Below, one piece after another: positions 25,696 through 32,699 of a stretch of DNA of 46,993 bases (within the stretch, counting starts at the first letter, position 1; the number at the start of each line of letters is the position of its first letter). A program made the position numbers and the translations under genes. The stretch covers positions 1 to 46,993 of the forward strand of contig JAJDAO010000104.1 of NCBI GenBank assembly GCA_029261835.1. Direction: 5' to 3'. The notes below the pieces were generated by a model. It was not told the DNA's origin. It made no database searches and was given only the letters and a program-made list of their open reading frames with translations. This DNA comes from Deltaproteobacteria bacterium. GTDB taxonomy: Bacteria > Myxococcota_A > UBA9160 > UBA4427.

Positions 25696-25710
25696 TGTCG
25701 CCATTCTCCT

Positions 25711-26007
25711 TTAATAGTTCCCCGTATTTAACCATAGAGCTGCTGTAGCACTACTGGTTGCAGTGTTTGTATAATCAACACTTTGCATCGTAGCAGTTGT
25801 CGTAGTGCTTGGTATATATATAACTGTTCCCGGTCCATTCCGTTGGTCCCATCTATCGCCTGTTATTATACCATCTTTAACTACACGACAATGCTCATGC
25901 CCACAATTGGGGCATTCCAGAACATGGTTGCCATTAAGCTCCATATCCATATTAAATTGAACATACATATCACAAGCATGACAATGTAATTCTTGTCGTT
26001 CTATCAT
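25711..26007 (-). CDS. Zinc-ribbon protein with Thr-rich tail
   Basis: 98 aa. CHAC (9-12) and CPNCGHEHC (32-40) form a zinc ribbon; then DGIITGDRWDQRN and a C-terminal 40 residues rich in Thr, Ala and Ser, looking like a disordered or virion-surface tail. The ATG overlaps the purZ stop (ATGA) and has no SD of its own, so it should be translated by coupling. Role unknown. Confidence 0.65.
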   Translation of the reverse strand: MIERQELHCHACDMYVQFNMDMELNGNHVLECPNCGHEHCRVVKDGIITGDRWDQRNGPGTVIYIPSTTTTATMQSVDYTNTATSSATAALWLNTGNY

Positions 26008-27068
26008 ATGATCACTATCTGATTATGTTTTGCGCCCATGCCAAGCAAGCGCAGTTTGCCACCGGAACGAATCTGTAAGTGATTAATCCTTGCACGTATC
26101 GATTCTGGCAGTTCACTGTATATATCTACGTCCTCTGTATTCTTGTCATAGTAGTTAACGAAGTTGAGAAACAGGTAGTCAGGGTTGCACACGTCCATAA
26201 AATGTTGCAGTTGCTTCATGCTGAATCCAAATACACGACGCACCCGATTCGTTACGGTAGTACGCTCCTCTATATGCGCATACCCAGCCATATGTGCTAC
26301 TTCGCCCCATGTCATTTCCACTTGATCTTCGTACGTACCGCCAGAATAACCAACTTGGCGGCCCCCTTCTTCAATATTGCCAACTCTGATAGGAAACGTA
26401 CGCAAGCTGCCCCATGTAGTCCAACCATGGCGAAGCGGAATTCCGCACCGGAGAAGAATGTCTCCCGGTGTAATATTTCGGCTTGTGACGTACGGGTAAA
26501 AGCCGTGATCAATACTTAGACTGAACCCTTGTGCGCCTTCTGCCAAGATGTGTGCTCCGTCGTTTAGCATTACGGCGATCTCTTGCGTATAGTCGTTCTG
26601 GCAAAAATGCTTTAGGCTGTCATGATGCTTGGCCAAAACAACGTCATCCTTCCGGCGAATCTTTCCGGCTACGGCGGCTCCGCATCCCTTCATCGTACTG
26701 GCTATACGTTTGTTAATAAATCGTTCCTCTTCGATATGGTGCGGCTGAATAATAACGGCGTGTGGGTGTATCCGTATCCGCTCTTCGATGCGAAACTCTC
26801 TCAGTGCTTCTATTTCATCCAGCAGGACGTTCGGAGTGATAGCACACCCCGGCCCAAGGAAAATCGGACCGGAAGTGTGTATCGCACCCGTAGGGATATG
26901 TTGCGTCATTATCTTTCGGCCATATTCTCCAACCCACGTATGACCGGCATTAGTCATGAAGTCGCACGCGACTGCATCGGGTTTCTCTTTGTCCGCTATA
27001 AATGCGGCCAGTTTAGCTTTTCCGGTCGACCCGAATTGGCCATCGACAATGACTGTAACTTTCCCCAT
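26004..27068 (-). CDS. purZ: PurZ: (2-aminodeoxy)adenylosuccinate synthase, PurA family
   Basis: 354 aa, close to known PurZ and shorter than bacterial PurA (about 430). PurZ joins dGMP and aspartate, the first step to 2-aminoadenine (Z) nucleotides. The P-loop-like start reads VDGQFGSTGK (residues 9-17): PurA has QWGDEGKGK, so the catalytic Asp is Ser14 and the next Glu is Thr15, the hallmark of PurZ. Other family motifs are TNAGHTW (39-45), EGAQG (177-181), IDHGFYPYVTS and TNRVRR (273-278). It sits between the SSB and ribonucleotide reductase genes, near a family A polymerase. A PurA of ordinary function is possible but less likely given the Asp-to-Ser change. Confidence 0.88.
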   Translation of the reverse strand: MGKVTVIVDGQFGSTGKAKLAAFIADKEKPDAVACDFMTNAGHTWVGEYGRKIMTQHIPTGAIHTSGPIFLGPGCAITPNVLLDEIEALREFRIEERIRIHPHAVIIQPHHIEEERFINKRIASTMKGCGAAVAGKIRRKDDVVLAKHHDSLKHFCQNDYTQEIAVMLNDGAHILAEGAQGFSLSIDHGFYPYVTSRNITPGDILLRCGIPLRHGWTTWGSLRTFPIRVGNIEEGGRQVGYSGGTYEDQVEMTWGEVAHMAGYAHIEERTTVTNRVRRVFGFSMKQLQHFMDVCNPDYLFLNFVNYYDKNTEDVDIYSELPESIRARINHLQIRSGGKLRLLGMGAKHNQIVII

Positions 27069-27073
27069 TTGAT

Positions 27074-27787
27074 TTACTTCCCCTTCCTTAGAGCGGCAAA
27101 TGCGCCGCCCTTCTTAGATGGTGTTTTGGCAGCCGTCTTCGCCGGTGCCTTCTTTTTTGCGGTTTTAGGCGGTGCTTTCTTTGCCGGCTCGCTACCGACG
27201 AGTTCGTGTAGTTCAGATTCTTCTTTGAATGTTACTTCGGTGAATGGGTCTACGCCCACCAGATCGGGGTTGATTTCGGCCTTGTCTGGTGCGAATTTTA
27301 CCGTGTACTCGGTATCGAGACCGGAACCAGATTTGCCGAAGATGAGATAACTGCCGTCGTCTACTTCACCAAGGAGCGACTCTTCATAATCCGGGTCGAG
27401 CAGATACTCCATAGCACCATCGAATGCTTGCTTGCCGACTTGCAGAATTTGTGGTTTCTGCGCTTCGAGCGATGCGGTGACGCGTACTGCACTGAAATAA
27501 AATTTCTTCCGGGCGCTGATCTTCTTGGCGAGTTCTTCCTGTTCGTCGCCGCCCTCTTCGTACAGTTCGCGTACAGCTTCGCAGATCGGGCAAAATGCGT
27601 CGTTGGATTCGAGGCAATTCACTGCCGTCTTTTCGATGAAATGCTGGCCGACTTGCCTTACTATGTTTTCGTCGTCGCCTTCACCGAATTTGAGTAGCCT
27701 TACTTTCAGACCGTCCGTGGTGGGTGCGAGGAATTTGCCGCTTTGGGCGTCCTCATATCCCTTTTTGATGTTGTCTCTTAGACTCAC
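27074..27787 (-). CDS. Single-stranded DNA-binding protein, T4 gp32-like
   Basis: 237 aa. It has an N-terminal OB-type region with His49, Cys58, Cys66 and Cys69 (H-x8-C-x7-C-x2-C), resembling the zinc site of T4 gp32. A central strand-rich domain is followed by a long Lys/Ala/Pro tail (residues 200-237), basic rather than the acidic tail of gp32. It protects single-stranded DNA at the fork. It starts at a GTG with GGAG seven bases before. It is preceded by a folded leader (27842-27936), which could serve autoregulation. Confidence 0.75.
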   Translation of the reverse strand: MSLRDNIKKGYEDAQSGKFLAPTTDGLKVRLLKFGEGDDENIVRQVGQHFIEKTAVNCLESNDAFCPICEAVRELYEEGGDEQEELAKKISARKKFYFSAVRVTASLEAQKPQILQVGKQAFDGAMEYLLDPDYEESLLGEVDDGSYLIFGKSGSGLDTEYTVKFAPDKAEINPDLVGVDPFTEVTFKEESELHELVGSEPAKKAPPKTAKKKAPAKTAAKTPSKKGGAFAALRKGK

Positions 27788-27827
27788 GTTTCTTCTCCAT
27801 ATTTAAGGTTAATAAGATGTGTTTCAT
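27753..27827 (-). CDS. Possible 24-aa leader peptide before the SSB gene
   Basis: The ATG at 27827 has an excellent SD (GGAGGTGAA) and a 24-codon frame that ends inside the SSB gene, overlapping its start by 35 nt out of frame. It may couple translation to the SSB gene or act as a decoy start. Too short to judge by composition. Confidence 0.35.
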   Translation of the reverse strand: MKHILLTLNMEKKRESKRQHQKGI

Positions 27828-27841
27828 TTCACCTCCTTTCA

Positions 27842-27938
27842 ATGGGGGTGGAGCGGCCCCGATTGTGAGGCAGGGCCGCCCCGTGCCGGACTGGTTTGAT
27901 CTGGGTTGACTAGACCCAAACAGGAGGCCGTCCGGCGA
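27842..27938 (-). promoter_or_regulatory. Folded intercistronic RNA upstream of the SSB gene
   Basis: Two strong inverted repeats: GCGGCCC/GGGCCGC (27853-27859 with 27873-27879) and GCCGGAC/GTCCGGC (27885-27891 with 27930-27936). Inside the second, GTTT/AAAC (27894-27897 with 27918-27921) and GGGT/ACCC (27903-27906 with 27914-27917) extend a nested helix. No U-run follows either stem on the minus strand. It is a candidate leader control element, as known for T4 gene 32. Confidence 0.55.
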
Positions 27939-28151
27939 TCAAGCTCCTATTTCGTCCTTTATCTCTTCTATTGCGCTCATATAGACGCCGCCAATACGTC
28001 TCAGGTCCGCGTCGCATTCTACTGCAAGGCGGTTTGCAAGTTCTTCCGGTGACTCGTCCGGTCCGGCATCGCCTTCGGCCATGACGTCTATACGCGCCGA
28101 CTCGAAATTACCTAGGTTAAGTGTTAATCCCATCATTACTCGTTTTCGCAT
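27939..28151 (-). CDS. Small conserved-looking phage protein
   Basis: 70 aa from the ATG at 28151 (SD AGGAGG, four bases). The core GLTLNLGNFESARIDV looks like a beta-hairpin often seen in small replication-cluster proteins of phages, followed by ESPEELANRLAVECDADLRR. Function unknown. It lies between polymerase and SSB, overlapping no coding DNA. Confidence 0.65.
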   Translation of the reverse strand: MRKRVMMGLTLNLGNFESARIDVMAEGDAGPDESPEELANRLAVECDADLRRIGGVYMSAIEEIKDEIGA

Positions 28152-28164
28152 TACTGCCTCCTGT

Positions 28165-30408
28165 TTAACATTCAACCATATGACCTAAATCATACCCCAC
28201 CTTGGGGTCTACCAATAAAGGAACCGGGAGCCAATCAAAAGTCTGACTTTCCAGTACCTCCTTCATCACGTGATACGCTTCGTCTACCTTCTTATCATCG
28301 CATATATCAATCAAATCACTATCGTGTATAGGTAAGCACACTTTATGCCCAAGATCACGCATCGCCGGAACCAACTCATTCAAACCCTGTAGATGTATGA
28401 TAAGTGCAGAGTTCTGTATCGGGAAGTTTCGTATCTGGTTTGCGGCGCGTGGTCCATATGCTGTACGTTTCATCCCGGTTGGGCAAACCACTGTACCTTC
28501 CTTCGGCAAAGTCTCAAAATATTCTTTCAGCTTCCAATGTACCTTCCAGTACCGCTTGAGCATTACCTCGACTTCGGCAAGCGGAAGGCCAGTTTCAAAT
28601 GATATCCGAGGTGCTTGTGCTCCGGTAGGTATGGCAAAATTGATGCGTTTGCCTTTACTACGCTCTTCGCCGGTAACGTTCTTCTTCCCTGTAATCTCTC
28701 GCGCAGTAACGGTATGAAGGTCTTCGCCGGAAAGGAAAGCGTCAATAAGTGGCTCATCTCCAGAGAGGCCAGCAATAATACGTAATTCCAATTGCTTATA
28801 GTCAGCACCAAGGAAACATCCTCCGTCGTTGCGAGGCCTAAATATCTGCTGGGTAAAAATGCCTTCGCCCTTGGTGGGTGCGTTCTGTAAGTTTGGGTTA
28901 TTTGATATGAGCCGTCCGGTAGCAGACATGCCGAGCCAGAGATTAGTGAAGACATAGTATTCATCCTTTCCCATCTTCGTCATTGCGTTTTCCATCACTT
29001 GCAGGAAGTTGATCATCCAACCCTGAAACTCAGAATACCGGACGAATTTAACTAAAGCATCCTTCCGGTCTCCTTCGTCCATGAACGCTATGTATTTTTT
29101 AGCTATGTCAGCCTTGGTACTAGCCGCTCCGGATTTGGTCTTGGCCGCTCTGATGGTGAACGGTTCTATGCCAAGGATATCGAACATAAACATCGATCTT
29201 TGTGGAAATGACTTGCAATTAAAGTCTTTGCCACACGCTTCGGCCAGAGCTTGAAAATATGGGTCTTTGTCTATCTTAAGTTTGTCTTGCATGGCTTTGA
29301 CTTCGTTCCGGGTCTTCTCTATTCGGTCCGGATGCGTCCTAAGTCCGGCCAACTCCACTTCCGCTAACGTCTTCGTTGCCGGGAGGAGCACTTCTCTGTA
29401 CACCTTATATTCTGCCGATGTCATATCCGCAAAGAGCCGGTCACGCAAGGGACGAGTGTTTACCACGTCCCTCACGTTGCGTTGTGCCAGCTCTTCGCCT
29501 TCGAGGTTGACTACCTCTTCGCCTATTTTATAACTTGTGTCTATTTCGTATTTTAGACACTGCGATTCGAGGTCGGTAGGCTGAGATTCGTCTACCACGT
29601 AGGCCATGATACGGGTGTCGTCTTCTACTTCGACGTCAAACCCGTGGTACAGCCACCACTTCTGCTCAAACTGCGCGCTATGTACGATGAGCGAATTGAG
29701 GCTGAACATAGTATTGAGATCATTGTGGTCCCAATCCGTACCATATACCGAACGTTCTCCATCATAAAAGGCAATAGATTTCCAATCACCATCCCATGGC
29801 CGAAGCGCGTTCGTTTCGATATCAACAGCAACGGAACTGTTAAAGCAACGGAACGGGTCCCAATCGTCTAAGGCTTCATATTCGAGTTCCTCCTTCCCTT
29901 TACCTGAAAAATACGATATTACTGTCATGAACCCCTTCTCAAAGGCGGCCAGATCACCGCTATGGTTCACATATGAAGGGTGTACACACATAGCTACCGG
30001 TATTGGCATGTTCGTCCAAACCTTGCCGTTCTCCTTGAGGATTTTTACTTCTTTGTCCATCACGGCTTGGACGGCGCAGTTGCCCATGCACACTATGAGT
30101 TCGGGTTCCACTTCTGCGATCTCCTCTGCCAGAATCGTCTGGCAATGTTCGATTTCGTTCTTATGTGGGTCACGATTTCCGGGCGGCCTACAATGTACCG
30201 CGTTGGTCACCGCGAACTCCACCGGGAGAGAAAGGGCCGCCCCACGAAAAACTTTTCCTGCTGGTCCAACTAGGGGGCGATTGGCCCCTACCTCCTCTCT
30301 TCCCGGCGCTTCTGCCACGAAGAGGACCTTGGCCCCTTCATGATGTTCTATGGGTACGTACGGCTCATGAAAGAGCGTACATCCTTCGCAGCTTGCTGGT
30401 TTCTTCAT
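28165..30408 (-). CDS. Uracil-DNA glycosylase-DNA polymerase (family A) fusion
   Basis: 747 aa from the ATG at 30408 (GGAG, spacer 8; ATGA overlap). Residues 1-165 are a family 4 UDG: Cys7, Cys10, Cys73 and Cys89 for an Fe-S cluster, VAEAPGREE, TNAVHCRPPGNRDP and VHPSYV. Residues 190-340 are a 3'-5' exonuclease domain with exo I VDIET (Asp196, Glu198), but exo II has Glu248 where Asp is usual and exo III reads RNVRD without the Tyr. Residues 490-747 are the polymerase: motif A DYKQLELR (Asp536), motif B R583-x3-K587-x3-F591, with Thr595 in place of the usual Tyr, and motif C HDS (695-697) instead of HDE. It is the replicase and presumably copies Z as A. Confidence 0.9.
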   Translation of the reverse strand: MKKPASCEGCTLFHEPYVPIEHHEGAKVLFVAEAPGREEVGANRPLVGPAGKVFRGAALSLPVEFAVTNAVHCRPPGNRDPHKNEIEHCQTILAEEIAEVEPELIVCMGNCAVQAVMDKEVKILKENGKVWTNMPIPVAMCVHPSYVNHSGDLAAFEKGFMTVISYFSGKGKEELEYEALDDWDPFRCFNSSVAVDIETNALRPWDGDWKSIAFYDGERSVYGTDWDHNDLNTMFSLNSLIVHSAQFEQKWWLYHGFDVEVEDDTRIMAYVVDESQPTDLESQCLKYEIDTSYKIGEEVVNLEGEELAQRNVRDVVNTRPLRDRLFADMTSAEYKVYREVLLPATKTLAEVELAGLRTHPDRIEKTRNEVKAMQDKLKIDKDPYFQALAEACGKDFNCKSFPQRSMFMFDILGIEPFTIRAAKTKSGAASTKADIAKKYIAFMDEGDRKDALVKFVRYSEFQGWMINFLQVMENAMTKMGKDEYYVFTNLWLGMSATGRLISNNPNLQNAPTKGEGIFTQQIFRPRNDGGCFLGADYKQLELRIIAGLSGDEPLIDAFLSGEDLHTVTAREITGKKNVTGEERSKGKRINFAIPTGAQAPRISFETGLPLAEVEVMLKRYWKVHWKLKEYFETLPKEGTVVCPTGMKRTAYGPRAANQIRNFPIQNSALIIHLQGLNELVPAMRDLGHKVCLPIHDSDLIDICDDKKVDEAYHVMKEVLESQTFDWLPVPLLVDPKVGYDLGHMVEC

Positions 30409-30704
30409 TCCATCTGCTCCAACCACCGTTCTAAACGTTCTATCCGCTCTGATAAATTTTCATTATCATACCCTTTCCAAGTTGGGTGTTCTATTCGTTC
30501 ATCCTCGTCTATTTCACAACTATGTCCCTCAAAAATCATCCATGGACATATGACACAATAATCAAATTCAAGATTCAGGATGTCATAGCTTACGGCCACC
30601 CTACACAAAGGGCAGTGTCCACCAGTACTTCCACTTTTGTACCGCTCTATAAGAGTCTTAATTGCTTCTATAAATTGAAATTTTTGTAATTCGTTTGCGT
30701 ACAT
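30405..30704 (-). CDS. Zinc-binding protein upstream of the polymerase
   Basis: 99 aa from the ATG at 30704, seven bases after AGGAGG. CPLC (about 31-34) and CVIC (50-53), then a Cys/His segment, suggest a zinc ribbon; the C-terminal 30 residues form a charged helix. Its stop overlaps the polymerase ATG. It is co-translated with the polymerase and may be an accessory factor; there is no direct evidence. Confidence 0.65.
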   Translation of the reverse strand: MYANELQKFQFIEAIKTLIERYKSGSTGGHCPLCRVAVSYDILNLEFDYCVICPWMIFEGHSCEIDEDERIEHPTWKGYDNENLSERIERLERWLEQME

Positions 30705-30835
30705 TGTCATACCTCCTGTTTTATGCCCTACACCTGTGAAAACGTTTCTCAGCTTCTCTGCTTTCATTATTTGCTTAAAATTTGCGTGTGTGCTGTTGTA
30801 TGTGCTATAACTCCATCCTCTATTAAACGGAGGGC

Positions 30836-30865
30836 TTGACAGAGCATATCGGCCTGTGGTATACT
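30836..30865 (+). promoter_or_regulatory. Near-consensus sigma70 promoter, opposed to the gene direction
   Basis: TTGACA at 30836-30841, 18-bp spacer, TATACT at 30860-30865, with TGG just before the -10 (extended -10). It ends CTGTGGTATACT, shared with the leftward promoter at 34517. Transcription would run rightward, against all nearby genes, into a sequence with a hairpin and then T-rich stretches. Confidence 0.7.
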
Positions 30866-30882
30866 AAAAACTGGAGCACATG

Positions 30883-30911
30883 CACCTATCGGACGTACTG
30901 AGGGGACCCGA
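30883..30911 (+). ncRNA. Hairpin in a possible small RNA downstream of the opposed promoter
   Basis: CTATCGG and CCGATAG pair over a 15-base loop, some 18 bases after the -10 of the rightward promoter; T-rich runs follow from about 30924. It might be a small RNA of under 100 nt, or a primer transcript at an origin. No known RNA family is recognised. Confidence 0.35.
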
Positions 30912-30945
30912 TAGCCTAGTGTGCTTTTACAATTTTGTTTTTCAT

Positions 30946-30978
30946 GGTGGTTTTTGTTTTCTGCTTGCACCCGTAAGG
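30946..30978. repeat. Imperfect direct repeat, copy 1
   Basis: GGTGGTTTTTG-TTTTCT...CCCGTAAGG; matches 31015-31047 apart from one gap and about six base changes. The copies are 69 bp apart and flank a G-rich tract, as origin boxes or processing sites might. Confidence 0.6.
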
Positions 30979-31014
30979 TTTTTCCTTCCGCCAAAAAATG
31001 GGGGGAAAAAGGGG

Positions 31015-31047
31015 GGTGGTTTTTGCTTTTCTCCCTCCTCCCGTAAA
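31015..31047. repeat. Imperfect direct repeat, copy 2
   Basis: GGTGGTTTTTGCTTTTCT...CCCGTAAAC; partner of 30946-30978. Just before it lies GGGGGG-AAAAA-GGGGGG, which could form a G-quadruplex in single-stranded DNA or RNA. Confidence 0.6.
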
Positions 31048-31059
31048 CTTTTATACGCT

Positions 31060-31518
31060 TTAACTCTTAGATAAAGTAGAAACAAAAAAATAACTTTTGG
31101 CTTTGGTCTTAAGTCTAGCACGAGCACGGGAAAAAGTAGCCGGAGAGACACCTACCATTTTGGCAAGGTGGCATCCCATCTCTCCGGCTATTAACCCTAT
31201 TAGTATGAAACGTTCAAATTCTGTCAGGCTCGACCAAAACTCTTCCATAGTACTTTCTCTCTCCGGCGATCTTTCTACTGGCAGATCATAATCCACTTCG
31301 GGCGATATGGGAATAATTTTCCCCCGGTTACGTTCCTTGCGTTGTATCGAAATCGCCTCATGCTTACAAGCCATAAAGATTTCGCCTTCGCTTTTGCCGT
31401 CAAGTTCCAGTGCCTTAACTAGCAGGCTTTGATGCATGTCTTCCCGGTCCAACTGGAATGCGTACTTTTTGGCCAAGACGCGTGTCATTGTGTTTAATCG
31501 CCTGTAATTGTCTCGCAT
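31060..31518 (-). CDS. Sigma70-like factor (short, helix-turn-helix C terminus)
   Basis: 152 aa. N-terminal region DREDMHQSLLVKALE fits a sigma region 2-like helix; SIQRKERNRGK is basic; the C terminus LTEFERFILIGLIAGEMGCHLAKMVGVSPATFSRARARLK is a region 4-type helix-turn-helix. It may redirect host RNA polymerase to late genes. The SD AAGGAGGT is 12 bases before the ATG, rather far. It overlaps the upstream zinc-protein gene by 104 nt out of frame. Confidence 0.65.
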   Translation of the reverse strand: MRDNYRRLNTMTRVLAKKYAFQLDREDMHQSLLVKALELDGKSEGEIFMACKHEAISIQRKERNRGKIIPISPEVDYDLPVERSPERESTMEEFWSSLTEFERFILIGLIAGEMGCHLAKMVGVSPATFSRARARLKTKAKSYFFVSTLSKS

Positions 31519-31675
31519 GGCGCAACTTATACCTCCTTGACATCACTTGTGTAGAATGCATTTTGGCATGCTTCTTGCAGTGCCACCTCGACCAGAGCTT
31601 TACGCCACACTTCGTGCATTTACCCCTTGCCTTCATCTTTCGTTGGTACTTGATCTGTTTGCTTATCTTCTTCAA
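31415..31675 (-). CDS. Basic zinc-finger small protein (TTG start)
   Basis: 86 aa, very basic. CTKCG (20-24) and CKKHAKMH (33-40) give a Cys/His zinc site resembling small phage proteins with a single zinc finger. It begins at TTG with AAGGAG six bases before. It overlaps the sigma-like gene by 104 nt and its own upstream neighbour by 56 nt, so the C-terminal third is dual coding. Function unknown; nucleic-acid binding is likely from charge. Confidence 0.6.
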   Translation of the reverse strand: MKKISKQIKYQRKMKARGKCTKCGVKLWSRWHCKKHAKMHSTQVMSRRYKLRHARQLQAIKHNDTRLGQKVRIPVGPGRHASKPAS

Positions 31676-31769
31676 AGTCTACTCCTTTCTTGTTGCATAT
31701 TGGGCAATATTGCCTCTGGGTGTCTCCAAGGGGGATCTCTCCGGTTCCTTTACAAAGTAGGCAGTTCAT
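31620..31769 (-). CDS. 49-aa zinc-ribbon protein (DnaJ-like motif)
   Basis: CLLCKGTG at 3-10 and CPICNKKG at 22-29 form two Cys-Gly zinc elements as in DnaJ zinc domains; the tail is acidic/polar. The ATG overlaps the upstream stop (ATGA) and is coupled. Function unknown. Confidence 0.55.
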   Translation of the reverse strand: MNCLLCKGTGEIPLGDTQRQYCPICNKKGVDFEEDKQTDQVPTKDEGKG

Positions 31770-32062
31770 TTGTTTCCCCCGCAGGTACAGTGCTGTTTGA
31801 GGAGGAAGCTTACTGCCCTACCAATATTATCGGCTGGAACTATCGGCCCCCAAAGCTCACACGCCTCGCATTCCACCTTTCTGCACCCACAAAGGCAGTC
31901 GGTCTTGGGGTGATCTGGAATCCAACCATCAGCACATAGAGCATCATATCTAACTGGCATACCGGTTCCCGCGTGAATTACTCCACCATCACGGATACAA
32001 ACTCTAGCATACTTCTCGTGGAACGCTCTCTCTGTTAACTCCAAAGCCTCAGCTATCTTCAT
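31766..32062 (-). CDS. Cys-rich protein of unknown function
   Basis: 98 aa. KTDCLCGCRKVECEACELWG carries five clustered Cys, and another CTC is near the end, suggesting metal binding. The N terminus is helical (EALELTERAFHEKYA). The SD GGAGG lies six bases before the ATG. No family is recognised. Confidence 0.6.
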   Translation of the reverse strand: MKIAEALELTERAFHEKYARVCIRDGGVIHAGTGMPVRYDALCADGWIPDHPKTDCLCGCRKVECEACELWGPIVPADNIGRAVSFLLKQHCTCGGNK

Positions 32063-32198
32063 TGGTATCCTCCATTCTATCTGAGTGTTTTTTACATTTA
32101 TTGCAATACTTCGGGGTAGGGTTCCAATGGCCTGAAATCACTTTAATAAATCCAAACTCCCCACCACAACCGAAACATTTGGGATAATCAATAATCAC
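32049..32198 (-). CDS. 49-aa zinc-ribbon protein (GTG start)
   Basis: CFGCGG (8-13) and CNKCKK (32-37) make a four-Cys ribbon. It starts with GTG, seven bases after AAAGGA, and overlaps the next gene by 14 nt. One of several tiny zinc ribbons in this arm. Function unknown. Confidence 0.55.
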   Translation of the reverse strand: MIIDYPKCFGCGGEFGFIKVISGHWNPTPKYCNKCKKHSDRMEDTNEDS

Positions 32199-32214
32199 TT
32201 CACCATCCTTTCCA

Positions 32215-32460
32215 TTACGGGGTGCTCTCCTTCTCCCGGGCTATAAGGAGAGTATCACCCTTGTGAGTTACTATGTCCCACCGGAAATGATGAGATAAAT
32301 AAAGAGCTTTACTTTCAGTACTTATTTCCATCGAACGGAACAACATTAACCGATCATCTTCTGCGCGTACATCGTCAAAAGGCCCAAACTTCACCAACTC
32401 CTCGGCCCTTACCTCAAGTGTATCGTCCTTTTCTTCGGTTACGATTCTAAGCTCTCTCAT
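32215..32460 (-). CDS. Small protein, possible paralogue of the 33584 gene
   Basis: 81 aa. The C-terminal part FRWDIVTHKGDTLLIARE resembles YNWEIVHKENENSMHLIAIRR of the gene at 33584-33826, and both begin with short charged strands. AAAGGA precedes the ATG. Function unknown. Confidence 0.6.
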   Translation of the reverse strand: MRELRIVTEEKDDTLEVRAEELVKFGPFDDVRAEDDRLMLFRSMEISTESKALYLSHHFRWDIVTHKGDTLLIAREKESTP

Positions 32461-32473
32461 GATTTAATCCTTT

Positions 32474-32698
32474 CTAAAGATGTCGATAATGACATACTAC
32501 CTCCCAAATAAGCCGAACGATACCATACTCACCGTTGAAGACAAGAAGCACCCCCACTGTTGTAAAGACCGTACAGAAGAGGGGTAACCACATACGGGGA
32601 ATCTTGTAGAATAGCCAATCGAAATATAGGATTGGGTACATGAAAAGGATAAAACCTAAGAACACAACGATGACATTCAATGCTATCATATCCCTCAT
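32474..32698 (-). CDS. Two-span membrane protein
   Basis: 74 aa from the ATG at 32698. Two hydrophobic spans (about residues 5-25, NVIVVFLGFILFMYPILYF, and 35-53, WLPLFCTVFTTVGVLLV) separated by a short basic loop. It has only a weak SD, and lies just after the stop of another membrane protein gene. Possible roles include superinfection exclusion or antiholin; unproven. Confidence 0.55.
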   Translation of the reverse strand: MRDMIALNVIVVFLGFILFMYPILYFDWLFYKIPRMWLPLFCTVFTTVGVLLVFNGEYGIVRLIWEVVCHYRHL

Positions 32699-32699
32699 T

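Larger units (their letters stand above)
30705..31059. other. 355-bp non-coding region (origin or small-RNA candidate)
   Basis: No convincing gene on either strand; the minus frame 30767-30994 lacks an SD and a recognisable product. Contents: a consensus promoter pointing right (30836-30865), a 7-bp inverted repeat (30883-30911), two imperfect 33-bp direct repeats (30946-30978, 31015-31047) and a G-rich tract between them (about 31000-31018). Such a set fits a replication origin with a primer promoter, or a small RNA gene. Confidence 0.5.

Noticed and set aside
27842..27938. Rho-independent terminator
   Set aside because: Stems are strong but no U-run follows on the minus strand, and the SSB gene continues downstream; regulatory fold preferred.
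30767..30994. 75-aa minus frame in the non-coding region
   Set aside because: Start codon lies in low-complexity DNA without an SD; the frame crosses the inverted repeat and promoter and resembles no protein.
30946..31047. CRISPR array
   Set aside because: Only two imperfect repeats with a G-rich spacer; no regular repeat-spacer series anywhere in the window.
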